Notes: generated from the sequence alone by a model not told the origin. A DNA stretch of 22,256 nucleotides from an uncultured Dorea sp. (GCA_910586965.1 CAJUMF010000047.1:1-22256); one strand, 5' to 3'; positions 7,598 to 16,362 are shown, counted from the stretch's first letter. Numbers and translations are program-made.

Positions 7598-10297
7598 TTA
7601 CCGCAGATTTACGGTGATGGTGTGCGTATCCTCCGGCAGGGCAATGAGCATCTCCCTGGGAAGGATAACAAAATCTTTTTCGTCCACCTCAAGCGTTGTT
7701 TCACCGCATTGGGCGGAGGCGACGCGGTAGCTGCCAAAGTCTTTCCTGTCCTTGTTGCTGTAGATGATGGTGAAGGTTTTGCCTGCAAAGGGAAGAGAGA
7801 TGGAGGCTTTCCCGTCTTCGTCGAACTGGCAGGGCAGAAGTTTCGGATACAGAATGAGGTTTCCTGCTTCACCCCGCACGCCGAAAACTTCAGTGATCAT
7901 GGTCAGCATATACCAGCTTGCCGCGCCGGTGAGATACTGGTACATCCCCCGTCCGTCGGAGCGGAAATATTCCGGGATTCCCGGATAGACGCGGCTGGTG
8001 TCAAAATCAAGAGCCGTATCCGCAAGGGTCTTAAGAGCCTTAAAGCCTTCCCGCACAAATCCCCGGCGGTACAGGGCATTGGCATACATCACCGTCATGT
8101 GGGAGAAGACTGCACCGTTTTCCTTTTCACCGTAGGCAAACCCGAACATGCGTCCCATGTCAAACTTAAGTTCATGAAAATCCGTATTCAGGCGGTAGCC
8201 TCCGATCTCCTTTTTATAGAGATAGTGGTCGGCGGCGGCGGTTATTTTTCTGATTTGACCTTCTTTCGCCACCCCGCCCATGACAGCGAATACCTGCCCG
8301 GTCAGCATCATCCGCACATGGTCTCCGAAAAAGCCTTCGACGGCTCGTCCGTGATTGTCGTAATAGCTGTTAAACCAGCCTTCTGTCTCTCCGCCGTCGA
8401 TCCACTCCTGGCGCCTTAAGTGCTCCATCAGCCAGTCGGCTTTCCTGCTCAGGTTCTCGGCGAGAGCGGACAGGGAGATACTAAAGCGCCCTCCGCTTAC
8501 GTGGTGGCGGCATCTGGCGGCATAGCCGGAGAGAATCTTCTGCTTTCTGGGGATATCGCCGTACATATCGGGCTCATTTTCCAAAAGAACCGTGACTTCC
8601 TCCATAAGTTTGGTCGTGTGGGAGAAGGTGCGCTTGTCTAAAAGGCGGATCAGCGTGGCTAGGGTCAGGAGATTGCCGGCATAGGCGCAGGTGAAAGCAA
8701 CGCTCTCCCCGTGTTCAGAGGCCATATCTAAAGCGTCGTTCCAGTCAGCCCCCCGCAGCTTGCAGATATTGTGGTCTCCGACCTCATAAAAGGCGGTAAG
8801 CTGCTGGATGAGCAGGTGCTCTAAGATGGTCCCGGTATAGACCGTACCTTCTTTGGTGAGCTGAAGATTTCCCTGTTTCTGGCTCCATAGGCCGTCGGCT
8901 TCAGTTCCCCGCATGATCTGGGCGTCTTTAAAATAAGAAATCTCTTGGTTTAGCAGCTCGGTATCTCCCGTCTGGTCAATATAGAGCTTTGTCGTCATCA
9001 GCGGCCAGAGCGCATGATCCATCCAGACCCGTGTGATGCCGTTTCGGTCGGCGATAAAATTGCCGTCGCCGTCCCCGATGATGGTTGCGTTTGTTCCGTC
9101 AACACGAACGCCGCCAAAGTTTGCCGCGATCATACCTCTTACCTTTTCCGGCTCCAGAAGGAGGAGGGAGAGGCAGTCCTGCCACAGATCCCGCCAGCCC
9201 CTTCCGCCCCGTCCGTAGTCATGGTGCGGAAGGAAAGAACAGCCGAACAGCCTCCGCAGGAAAGGCTGAAAGCAGACCCACTTCATCAGCCGATCAAAAT
9301 CCGACTCCTTTGTGCGGATGCTGACCGACACCTGCTTTTGCCAGTAAGTTTTTGTGTCGGAAAGAGCTTTCCGTACTTTTTCAGAAGTGTTATATCTTTC
9401 AAAAATGCCGGAGATTTCTTCCCTGTCAGACTCTACGCCAAGAAGGACGATGTAGTCAGCCTTTTTGCCGGGGTCCAGGGAGATGGGCGGAAATCGGAAA
9501 GCGCCCATCGCCTCTTTCCCGGCAGCGTGTTCAAAAGCCGGGACTCCGGGACATTGTCCGTATACAGCGCGGGGGTGGGTGAAAGTCCCGCCCTCTCCCA
9601 GGAAATCTTCCACCGTAGGATAAAATCTTTCCGGCATCCGGCCGTCGCCTGTGCACCCTAAGGCATAGTAGATCTGGGTATTTTCCCGGTGCCCTTTCTC
9701 ATCAAAGGACATGGTAGGGCACACAAGGACTCCGTTTTCTATGGTATCGATCCGGTGCAGCATGGATGTGACATTCCGGTGGTCCCGGATGTTATCGGCG
9801 CTTCGGCCATAGATGGGGATTGCCGCGCAGGCATTGAGCTTCTGTATGCTTTCCGACTGATTCTTCACCGTTACATATAAAATCTCCACATTGCCGTCTT
9901 TTGGAATAAAGGAAGTGGCGGCGGTAGAGATTTTTAAGGTCTTCGACGATCGCTTTAAAGTTTGCCACATGAACCCGGCAGTCAGCTCGCTTTCATCCTG
10001 CATGGCTGAAAACCTGGCGTTTTCCTGCTCCGCGCTGGAACCAGAGACGGAATATGCGTCGGTCCCGTTCTTTATGAACCAGAAATTGCGGGTAGAGCGG
10101 TTGTTGTGCAGGTTTTCGGCGCTTACCGGCTCTAAGAGGAAGGTTTCCTGGTCGATTTTCGCGTCGCCGCCGAGACTCGGCGTGACCGCACTTTTTAATC
10201 CGGTTACCGAGGCAAGGGGAAAATATAGGTAACTTGTATTCTCCGGCTGCCTCAGGAGAAAACTACCGTTCTCATCAATAAATGTTATATCACGCAA
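7598..10297 (-). CDS. GH94 oligoglucan phosphorylase-like protein
   Basis: An 899-residue GH94 protein, longer than and clearly different from its neighbour. Seen: an N-terminal beta-sandwich region (TSYLYFPLASVTGLKSAVTP), GRGWRDLWQD (366-375), the catalytic segment LRGADWNDALDM with Asp518, GWFNSYYDNHGR, MLTGQVFAVMGG, GYRLNTDFHELKFDMGRMFG, ENGAVFSHM and YQYLTGAASWYML. This set recalls 1,2-beta-oligoglucan (sophoro-oligosaccharide) phosphorylases, though those are usually about 1,100 residues. A beta-1,3- or beta-1,4-oligoglucan substrate cannot be excluded. I place the start at a TTG (plus-strand CAA at 10295-10297) because AAAGGAG on the minus strand lies seven bases before it and the protein then begins MRDITFIDENGSF. 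The open frame runs 31 codons further upstream to an ATG, but that extension is hydrophobic and AT-rich and is promoter DNA. First gene of the leftward operon. Confidence 0.88.
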   Translation of the reverse strand: MRDITFIDENGSFLLRQPENTSYLYFPLASVTGLKSAVTPSLGGDAKIDQETFLLEPVSAENLHNNRSTRNFWFIKNGTDAYSVSGSSAEQENARFSAMQDESELTAGFMWQTLKRSSKTLKISTAATSFIPKDGNVEILYVTVKNQSESIQKLNACAAIPIYGRSADNIRDHRNVTSMLHRIDTIENGVLVCPTMSFDEKGHRENTQIYYALGCTGDGRMPERFYPTVEDFLGEGGTFTHPRAVYGQCPGVPAFEHAAGKEAMGAFRFPPISLDPGKKADYIVLLGVESDREEISGIFERYNTSEKVRKALSDTKTYWQKQVSVSIRTKESDFDRLMKWVCFQPFLRRLFGCSFLPHHDYGRGGRGWRDLWQDCLSLLLLEPEKVRGMIAANFGGVRVDGTNATIIGDGDGNFIADRNGITRVWMDHALWPLMTTKLYIDQTGDTELLNQEISYFKDAQIMRGTEADGLWSQKQGNLQLTKEGTVYTGTILEHLLIQQLTAFYEVGDHNICKLRGADWNDALDMASEHGESVAFTCAYAGNLLTLATLIRLLDKRTFSHTTKLMEEVTVLLENEPDMYGDIPRKQKILSGYAARCRHHVSGGRFSISLSALAENLSRKADWLMEHLRRQEWIDGGETEGWFNSYYDNHGRAVEGFFGDHVRMMLTGQVFAVMGGVAKEGQIRKITAAADHYLYKKEIGGYRLNTDFHELKFDMGRMFGFAYGEKENGAVFSHMTVMYANALYRRGFVREGFKALKTLADTALDFDTSRVYPGIPEYFRSDGRGMYQYLTGAASWYMLTMITEVFGVRGEAGNLILYPKLLPCQFDEDGKASISLPFAGKTFTIIYSNKDRKDFGSYRVASAQCGETTLEVDEKDFVILPREMLIALPEDTHTITVNLR

Positions 10298-10331
10298 TGT
10301 TGTGCTCCTTTCTCTATAATATCTGTACTCT

Positions 10332-10337
10332 ATAATA
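10332..10337 (-). promoter_or_regulatory. Candidate -10 element of the GH94 operon
   Basis: TATTAT on the minus strand. The region 17 bp upstream is only a T-run (10355-10360), with no good -35 match. That suits a promoter needing an activator, and the direct repeat lies just beyond. It is weak evidence on its own. Confidence 0.3.
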
Positions 10338-10374
10338 GAAAAAACTATGGATGAAAAAAACAAGATACATGTGA

Positions 10375-10405
10375 AAAATATCAGAATCATGACCCAAAAT
10401 ATCAG
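10375..10405. promoter_or_regulatory. Direct repeat AAAATATCAG, 21-bp period, candidate AraC-type operator
   Basis: AAAATATCAG occurs at 10375-10384 and again at 10396-10405, a spacing of 21 bp (two helical turns) in the same orientation. AraC-family monomers and dimers bind direct half-sites with this spacing. It sits about 40 bp upstream of the leftward -10 and about 75 bp upstream of the rightward TTGACA. Confidence 0.45.
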
Positions 10406-10480
10406 CTTCCATACATGGCCGCCTGGGATTAAAAAATCGCATCCCGACGGGGGACGAAAAATAAAATATGTGTCATGGAT

Positions 10481-10510
10481 TTGACATTTTTGTAAATTCT
10501 TTAGTATATC
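10481..10510 (+). promoter_or_regulatory. Candidate promoter of the sugar importer operon
   Basis: A perfect TTGACA at 10481-10486 is followed after 18 bp by TATATC (10505-10510). A perfect TATAAT also lies at 10528-10533 but without a recognisable -35 at the right distance. One of these likely drives the operon from 10591. Confidence 0.4.
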
Positions 10511-10590
10511 TGAGAAAAATTTCTGGCTATAATGCAGATATCAAAAGCGGGGCAAATGCTTCGCAAAAACGTAAAGGAGGATTTTTTCAA

Positions 10591-11973
10591 ATGAAAAAGA
10601 GAGTAGTTAGCATGTTATTGATTGCGGCTATGACGGCAAGCATGGCAGCAGGCTGCGGCAAGTCATCTGGTTCCGGAGACAGCGCGGGAGAAGGGAAGGT
10701 TATCAACATCTATAGCTGGAATGACGAGTTCCGTGAGCGTGTGGAGGCAGTCTATCCGGAAGTGAAGGAAACGTCTTCTGACGGTACAGTGACTACTTTA
10801 AATGACGGCACGGAGATCCACTGGATCATCAATCCGAACCAGGACGGCGTATACCAGCAGAAGCTTGACGAGGCACTGATGAAACAGGCGGACGCAGCGG
10901 CAGATGACAAGGTAGATATCTTCCTGTCAGAGACAGACTATGTAAATAAGTATACAGACAAGGATGCGGACGCTGCCATGCCCCTTGCGGATCTTGGCAT
11001 CGACCCGGATAAGGATCTGGCAGACCAGTACGAATTTACAAAGGTAACGGCATCGGATACGGACGGCGTACAGAGAGGCTCCACCTGGCAGTGCTGCCCG
11101 GGACTTTTAGTATACCGCCGGGATATCGCAAAAGAAGTGTTCGGAACAGATGAACCAGAAGAGATCGGCAAGAAAGTAGCGGACTGGGATACTGTTAAAG
11201 CGACGGCGGCTGAGCTGAAAGCAAAGGGATATTTTACTTTCTCATCCTATGCGGACACCTTCCGTCTTTACGGAAACAGTATCAGCGAGTCATGGGTAAG
11301 CCCTGGCGAGACGACCATCAAGGTTGACCAGAAGATCATGGACTGGGTAAGCGATTCAAAAGAGTGGCTGGATGCGGAGTATCTGGATAAGAATGTAAAG
11401 GGCCAGTGGAACGACGACTGGAACAAGGCAATGGGTTCGTCATCTAAGGTATTCGCTTTCCTCTTCCCGGCATGGGGCATTGACTTTACGCTGAAACCGA
11501 ACTGGGACGGTGAAGACGGTGTATGGGGCGTTACCAATCCTCCGCAGGAATACAACTGGGGCGGTTCTTATGTCCACGCATGCACGGGTACGGACAATAT
11601 AGAGCATGTAAAGGATATCATCCTTTCCGTAACGGTAAATAAAGACAACCTGTTAAAGATTTCCAAAGAGTACTCAGACTTCACCAATACAAAGAGCGGT
11701 ATGCAGGAAGCGGCGGCAGACGATTCCTATGCATCAGACTTCCTTGGCGGGCAGAATGCGTTTACTTACTTTGCGCCGGTTGCGGAGAACATCAAGATCG
11801 CGCCTCTTTCCGCTTATGACCAGGGCTGTGTGGAGCTGATCCAGAATGCGTTCAGCGATTACTTCCAGGGCAAGGTTGACTTTGAAAAGGCAAAGACGAA
11901 TTTTGAGACAGCCATCAAAGAGCGTTATCCGGATATCACGGAGATTCAGTGGCCGGAGGCAGCGACGGAGTAG
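10591..11973 (+). CDS. Carbohydrate ABC transporter substrate-binding lipoprotein
   Basis: A 460-residue extracytoplasmic sugar-binding protein. The N-terminus is a lipoprotein signal: MKKR, a hydrophobic stretch, then MAAGC with the lipidated Cys22, followed by a Ser/Gly-rich linker. The mature part starts KVINIYSWNDEFRERV, typical of family 1 solute-binding proteins, and is rich in Trp and Asp as usual for oligosaccharide binders (GSTWQCCPGLLVYRR, PAWGIDF, YNWGGSY). The ATG at 10591 is fixed by AAAGGAGG ten bases upstream. The same frame is open back to 10468, but that part covers the promoter. Two permease genes follow after a strong hairpin. Together with the GH94 and GH3 enzymes it probably binds beta-gluco-oligosaccharides. 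The exact linkage is inference. Confidence 0.93.
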   Translation: MKKRVVSMLLIAAMTASMAAGCGKSSGSGDSAGEGKVINIYSWNDEFRERVEAVYPEVKETSSDGTVTTLNDGTEIHWIINPNQDGVYQQKLDEALMKQADAAADDKVDIFLSETDYVNKYTDKDADAAMPLADLGIDPDKDLADQYEFTKVTASDTDGVQRGSTWQCCPGLLVYRRDIAKEVFGTDEPEEIGKKVADWDTVKATAAELKAKGYFTFSSYADTFRLYGNSISESWVSPGETTIKVDQKIMDWVSDSKEWLDAEYLDKNVKGQWNDDWNKAMGSSSKVFAFLFPAWGIDFTLKPNWDGEDGVWGVTNPPQEYNWGGSYVHACTGTDNIEHVKDIILSVTVNKDNLLKISKEYSDFTNTKSGMQEAAADDSYASDFLGGQNAFTYFAPVAENIKIAPLSAYDQGCVELIQNAFSDYFQGKVDFEKAKTNFETAIKERYPDITEIQWPEAATE

Positions 11974-11982
11974 GAAGACCAG

Positions 11983-12011
11983 CCGGCGGGGCATGAAAGG
12001 AGCCCCGCCGG
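11983..12011 (+). promoter_or_regulatory. GC-rich intercistronic hairpin
   Basis: CCGGCGGGGC (11983-11992) and GCCCCGCCGG (12002-12011) form a perfect ten-pair stem with a nine-base loop and no following T-run. Such hairpins between a binding-protein gene and its permease genes usually stabilise the upstream transcript or reduce read-through, so that the binding protein is made in excess. Confidence 0.7.
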
Positions 12012-12040
12012 ATATCTGAGAAAGAAAGGAATGACAGTTT

Positions 12041-13003
12041 ATGAAGCAAAAAAAGAAAAAAGTTGATTATTCAAAATGGGGATATCTTTTTATCCTTCCG
12101 TTTTTTATCAGTTTCTTCATCTTTTCTTTTATCCCTCTGATTGATACGATCAGGTACAGCTTTTTTGAATACTATCGTTCGGGGATCAAGGAAGTCGGGC
12201 CTAACTTTGTGGGAATGGCGAACTATATGAGCCTCTTGGGGTCAGATATGTTAAAATACGCGGCGAACACCATGATTTTATGGGTGATTGGGTTTATCCC
12301 GCAGATTGTTATCGCGCTGGTGCTTGCGGAGTGGTTTGTAGACGCGCGGCTAAAGATTCATGGGACGCAGTTTTTTAAGGTCGTGATCTATCTGCCGAAC
12401 CTGATTATGGCATCCGCGTTTGCGATGTTATTTTTCACCATGTTTTCCACTAACGGACCGGTCAACGGGATTCTTATGTCCATAGGACTCATCAATAAGC
12501 CCATTGACTTTTTAGGGTCTGTCATGGGGACCCGGTCGCTGGTCGGGTTTATGAACTTTCTGATGTGGTTCGGTAATTCAACGATTATGCTGATGGCGGC
12601 AATCATGGGGATCAGCCCGGATGTCTTCGAGGCGTCTGAACTGGACGGCTGCAACAGCTTTCAGAGATTTTTCTTTATCACGCTTCCGCAGATTCGGCCG
12701 ATCCTTGCCTACACTCTGATCACGGCGATCATCGGCGGCCTTCAGATGTTCGATGTTCCACAGATTCTGACAAACGGACAGGGAACGCCGGACAGGACGT
12801 CCATGACACTGATCATGTTCCTGAACAGCCACTTAAAGAGCCGGAACTACGGTATGGCCGGGGCGCTGTCTGTATATCTGTTCATCGTCAGCGGTATCCT
12901 TTGCTTCTTCGTATACCGGATGACCAACAATGACGATCCGGACGGATCGAAGGCAGCGGCAAAGAAAGCAAAAAAACTGGCGAAAAAACAAGGAAGGAGA
13001 TAG
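12041..13003 (+). CDS. Sugar ABC transporter permease (MalF/UgpA type)
   Basis: A 320-residue inner-membrane permease of a CUT1-type importer. Seen: about six membrane segments beginning with YLFILPFFISFFIFSFIPLI, and the cytoplasmic EAA-loop EASELDGCNSFQRFFFITLP that contacts the ATPase. The C-terminal tail is very Lys-rich. AAAGGA lies about 11 bases before the ATG. The second permease gene starts 4 bp after its stop, so the two are translated together and should form the heterodimeric channel used by the upstream lipoprotein. No ATPase gene is nearby. Confidence 0.93.
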   Translation: MKQKKKKVDYSKWGYLFILPFFISFFIFSFIPLIDTIRYSFFEYYRSGIKEVGPNFVGMANYMSLLGSDMLKYAANTMILWVIGFIPQIVIALVLAEWFVDARLKIHGTQFFKVVIYLPNLIMASAFAMLFFTMFSTNGPVNGILMSIGLINKPIDFLGSVMGTRSLVGFMNFLMWFGNSTIMLMAAIMGISPDVFEASELDGCNSFQRFFFITLPQIRPILAYTLITAIIGGLQMFDVPQILTNGQGTPDRTSMTLIMFLNSHLKSRNYGMAGALSVYLFIVSGILCFFVYRMTNNDDPDGSKAAAKKAKKLAKKQGRR

Positions 13004-13007
13004 GGGT

Positions 13008-13853
13008 ATGAAATCAAAACAGCCAAATCATTTAAGGAGTATAGTTGCACATGTTGTACTGGTCATCCTGTCATTTATGTGCCTGTTCTTCTTCTATATT
13101 CTAATCGTCAACGCGACCCGGTCACATGCAGATCTCCAGAAAGGGTTTTCCGCGCTGCCGGGAAACTATCTGCTTGAGAATCTGAAAAATGTCGCCAACG
13201 ACGGAACCTTTCCGATGTTCAGGGGTATCCTTAACAGCCTGATCGTATCCGGCTGCTCCGCGGCAATCTGTACATACTTTTCCGCGTTGACGGCATATGG
13301 CCTTTATGCATATGATTTTAAACTAAAAAAGATAGCCTTTACATTTATCATGGCAATCCTTGTTATGCCGACACAGGTAACGGCGATGGGATTCTTACGG
13401 CTGATCACCAATATGGGAATGTATGATTCCCTGCTTCCGCTGATCATCCCGTCCATCGCGTCTCCGGCGGTATTCTACTTCATGTACAGCTACTTACAGT
13501 CGTCCCTCCCGCTGTCCCTTGTGGAGGCGGCAAGGATCGACGGATGCGGAGAGTTCATGACTTTCAATCGGATTGTGCTGCCGATCATGAAGCCGGCGAT
13601 CGCGGTGCAGGCAATCTTCTCATTCGTCGGTTCATGGAACAATTACTTCGTTCCGGCCTTGGTCATTCAGTCTAAGGAAAAGATGACCGTGCCAATCTTG
13701 ATCGCGACACTCCGTGGAGCCGATTATATGAATTTTGACATGGGTAAGATTTATACCATGATTCTTGTGGCAATCGTGCCGATTATCATTGTATATCTGC
13801 TGCTGTCTAAGTTTATTATCGCAGGCGTGACACTTGGCGGCGTGAAAGAGTAA
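13008..13853 (+). CDS. Sugar ABC transporter permease (MalG/UgpE type)
   Basis: A 281-residue partner permease with about six membrane segments and the EAA-loop EAARIDGCGEFMTFNRIVLP. The C-terminus GVTLGGVKE is typical of the MalG-like half. I chose the ATG at 13008, with AAGGAG at 12994-12999, over an open frame reaching back to 12930 inside the preceding gene. It follows the first permease by 4 bp and is followed by a terminator hairpin. Confidence 0.93.
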   Translation: MKSKQPNHLRSIVAHVVLVILSFMCLFFFYILIVNATRSHADLQKGFSALPGNYLLENLKNVANDGTFPMFRGILNSLIVSGCSAAICTYFSALTAYGLYAYDFKLKKIAFTFIMAILVMPTQVTAMGFLRLITNMGMYDSLLPLIIPSIASPAVFYFMYSYLQSSLPLSLVEAARIDGCGEFMTFNRIVLPIMKPAIAVQAIFSFVGSWNNYFVPALVIQSKEKMTVPILIATLRGADYMNFDMGKIYTMILVAIVPIIIVYLLLSKFIIAGVTLGGVKE

Positions 13854-13861
13854 AAGTAAAG

Positions 13862-13884
13862 AGGCTGCTGCGGCAGCCTTTTTT
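13862..13884 (+). terminator. Terminator or attenuator between permease and GH3 genes
   Basis: AGGCTGC (13862-13868), loop TGCG, GCAGCCT (13873-13879), then a run of T. It lies 9 bp after the permease stop and only about 25 bp before the GH3 ATG, so the GH3 gene is either served by partial read-through or by a start I could not identify. Confidence 0.75.
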
Positions 13885-13908
13885 CTACATCAATAAAGGA
13901 GGAAGTTT

Positions 13909-16362
13909 ATGATAAAGCAGACACACAGCGGCACGTTAAAGACACGGCCGTCTGTAAGAGAGGAAAAACACCGTATATTTGCAAGGAGGGCCGCGGCGGA
14001 GGGAATGGTCCTCCTTAAGAATAAGGGGACCCTTCCCCTGGATCAAGATACGCCCATCGCCCTTTTCGGGGGCGGCGCGGTAAAGACAGTCAAGGGCGGC
14101 ACCGGCTCCGGGGATGTGAATAACCGGGGGAATATCTCCATTTATCAGGGGATGAAGGACTTCGGTGCGGCGATTGTAAGCGAAGACTGGCTCAAAGATT
14201 ATGAAAGGCGCTATGAGGAGGAAAGGATGGCCTGGAAGGAAACCGTCCTTGAGGCGGCAAAGACGGTGGAAAATCCATTCGACGCTTACTCGGCAAATCC
14301 TTTTTCCCTGCCGGAGGGACGAAAGATCCGGAAAGAAGAGGCAGAGGGTGCCGGGGCGGCGGTGTATGTGATCAGCCGCATTTCCGGCGAAGGAAAAGAC
14401 AGGAGGAAAGAGGAAGGGGACTACTACTTAAGCAGGCGGGAGCGGGAAGACATCCTGACCCTTGAAAAGACAGGGATACCGGTGGTGCTGGTCTTAAATG
14501 CAGGCGCGCCGGTGGAGCTTACGGACATCCTTGAAGAGGCAAAAAATATCCGTGCAGTCCTCCTTATCTCCCTTCCCGGACAGGAGGGCGGGCATGCGAC
14601 GGCAGACGTGCTGTTCGGCCGCGCTGTGCCGGGTGGGAGGCTGACGGCTACCTGGGCAAGGCGGTATGAAGATTATCCGTCCGCCAAAGACTTCGGATAT
14701 CTGAATGGTAATCTTGAGACGGAAGTATACCAGGAAGGGATTTACGTGGGATACCGGTATTTTGACAGCTTTGGGAAAAAAGCGTTATTTCCTTTTGGCT
14801 ACGGGCTTTCCTATACTTCCTTTTCCATGAGAACACTGGAGATTAAAAGGACAGCGCAGGGCATAGACTTAGTTGTTTCGGTGAAAAATACCGGGACAGC
14901 CCATCCCGGCAGAGAGGTGGTGCAGGTATATGTTACCCTGCCCCAGACAGGGGAGAGAAAAGAGCTGAAGCGGCTCGCGGGCTTTGCGAAGACAAAGCGT
15001 TTAAAGCCCCGGGAGGAAGAGACGCTTACCATATCCATAGAACAGTCCGCTCTTGTAAGTTTCTCAGAGGAGCTTCACGGGTGGTATATGGACAAAGGCA
15101 CGTATGGCATCTGGATCGGAGAACATGCACAGGCGCTTAAGCCTGCGGCGCGATTGACCGTGGAGAGAAGGACGTTGCTTTCAAAGACAAAGGATATCTG
15201 CCCTCTGGATGAGGCTATTGACGAGCTTTACCCGGGTGAGGATGTAAAAAGGGAAACCGGGGAGTGGCTTGCGAAAGCGGAGGAGCAGAATGTCCCGGAG
15301 CTTTTGTATGTGCCCCGGGAGGAGGAAAAGAGAAGAACCCAGGAACCTCTGGAAGAGAAAATCCCTGTTGCTGAATTGATACCGGCGTTATATGGGAATA
15401 TCACCCAGGGAACCAGCACTCTTGGCTCGTCCGGGATTCGGGTTCCCGGTTCCGCCGGTGAGACGACAGAGGCGCTGGAGGAAAACTACGGACTCCGCTC
15501 CCTTATCATGGCTGATGGGCCGGCAGGCTTACGGCTTCGGCAGAGCTACCAGGTTGACCGGGCAGACGACTCCGTTTACAGCGCAGGTGTTTTAGGTTCC
15601 CTGGAAAATGGATTTCTGGAAGAGGATGTGCATCGGGAAAATGCGGATACTTACTACCAGTACTGCACCGCGTTTCCCGTGGGAACGGCGCTGGCGCAGT
15701 CGTGGGATACGAAACTTATGCGCGAGTTCGGTGAGGCGGTTGCCACAGAGATGGAAGAATTCCATGTGGATCTGTGGCTGGGGCCAGGCATGAATATTAT
15801 GCGAAATCCTCTGTGCGGGCGCAATTTCGAGTATTATTCGGAGGATCCTTATCTCTCAGGAACGCTGGCGGCATGGGTCACCGACGGGGTGCAGAGCCAT
15901 AAAGGGTGCGGCGTGACCATCAAGCATTTTGCCTGCAACAATCAGGAGGATAACCGGATGGGAGTAAATGTCCGCGTATCCCAGCGCGCCCTCCGGGAGA
16001 TCTACCTGCGCGGCTTTGAGATTGCGGTAAAGAAAAGCAGTCCTGTGGCCATCATGTCCGCATATAATCTGATCAACGGCATCCACGCGGCCAACAGCCG
16101 GGATCTTTGCACGGTAGTTTCGCGGGATGAGTGGGGATTTAACGGGGTGATCATGTCCGACTGGAACACTACCGTCCCCGAGGACGGGAGCATACCGTGG
16201 CAGTGTGCCGCCGCCGGGAATGATATCATCATGCCGGGCAACCGGGAGGATGCCGAGGATATCGAAAGAGCATATAAGCAAGGTAAACTTTCGGAAGAGA
16301 CGATTTGGCGCAGCGCCGGGCGACTGCTTAAGGCGGTCCTAAGGCTTACGAATCAGGAATAA
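13909..16362 (+). CDS. GH3 beta-glucosidase with reversed domain order
   Basis: An 817-residue cytoplasmic family 3 glycosidase that removes terminal beta-linked glucose. The usual order is swapped. The C-type alpha/beta sandwich comes first (about 25-300: AEGMVLLKNKGTLPL, the ISRISGEGKDRR segment with Glu161 as candidate acid/base, GQEGGHATADVLFG). A fibronectin-III-like domain follows (about 322-415: VVSVKNTGTAHPGREVVQVY). The catalytic barrel is last (about 500-817: KHFACNNQEDNR at 672 onward and GVIMSDWN with nucleophile Asp751). This order is known from beta-glucosidases of Ruminococcus albus and Butyrivibrio fibrisolvens. There is no signal peptide. AAAGGAGGAA precedes the ATG. It would finish the breakdown of short beta-glucosides imported by the upstream transporter or left by the phosphorylases. 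Confidence 0.93.
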   Translation: MIKQTHSGTLKTRPSVREEKHRIFARRAAAEGMVLLKNKGTLPLDQDTPIALFGGGAVKTVKGGTGSGDVNNRGNISIYQGMKDFGAAIVSEDWLKDYERRYEEERMAWKETVLEAAKTVENPFDAYSANPFSLPEGRKIRKEEAEGAGAAVYVISRISGEGKDRRKEEGDYYLSRREREDILTLEKTGIPVVLVLNAGAPVELTDILEEAKNIRAVLLISLPGQEGGHATADVLFGRAVPGGRLTATWARRYEDYPSAKDFGYLNGNLETEVYQEGIYVGYRYFDSFGKKALFPFGYGLSYTSFSMRTLEIKRTAQGIDLVVSVKNTGTAHPGREVVQVYVTLPQTGERKELKRLAGFAKTKRLKPREEETLTISIEQSALVSFSEELHGWYMDKGTYGIWIGEHAQALKPAARLTVERRTLLSKTKDICPLDEAIDELYPGEDVKRETGEWLAKAEEQNVPELLYVPREEEKRRTQEPLEEKIPVAELIPALYGNITQGTSTLGSSGIRVPGSAGETTEALEENYGLRSLIMADGPAGLRLRQSYQVDRADDSVYSAGVLGSLENGFLEEDVHRENADTYYQYCTAFPVGTALAQSWDTKLMREFGEAVATEMEEFHVDLWLGPGMNIMRNPLCGRNFEYYSEDPYLSGTLAAWVTDGVQSHKGCGVTIKHFACNNQEDNRMGVNVRVSQRALREIYLRGFEIAVKKSSPVAIMSAYNLINGIHAANSRDLCTVVSRDEWGFNGVIMSDWNTTVPEDGSIPWQCAAAGNDIIMPGNREDAEDIERAYKQGKLSEETIWRSAGRLLKAVLRLTNQE

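Larger units (their letters stand above)
10298..10590. other. Divergent control region of the sugar locus
   Basis: 293 bp between the divergent GH94 operon and the binding-protein operon. It holds the ribosome sites of both genes (minus-strand AAAGGAG at 10305-10311; plus-strand AAAGGAGG at 10573-10580), a 21-bp-spaced direct repeat and promoter-like elements for both directions, listed separately. I found no convincing catabolite-repression site. Confidence 0.8.

Noticed and set aside
5033..9880. Plus-strand open frames opposite the GH94 genes
   Set aside because: They are shadows of two well-supported minus-strand genes. They have no ribosome sites or domains.
10468..10590. Upstream extension of the binding protein
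   Set aside because: It translates promoter DNA. The lipoprotein signal starts at 10591 behind a perfect ribosome site.
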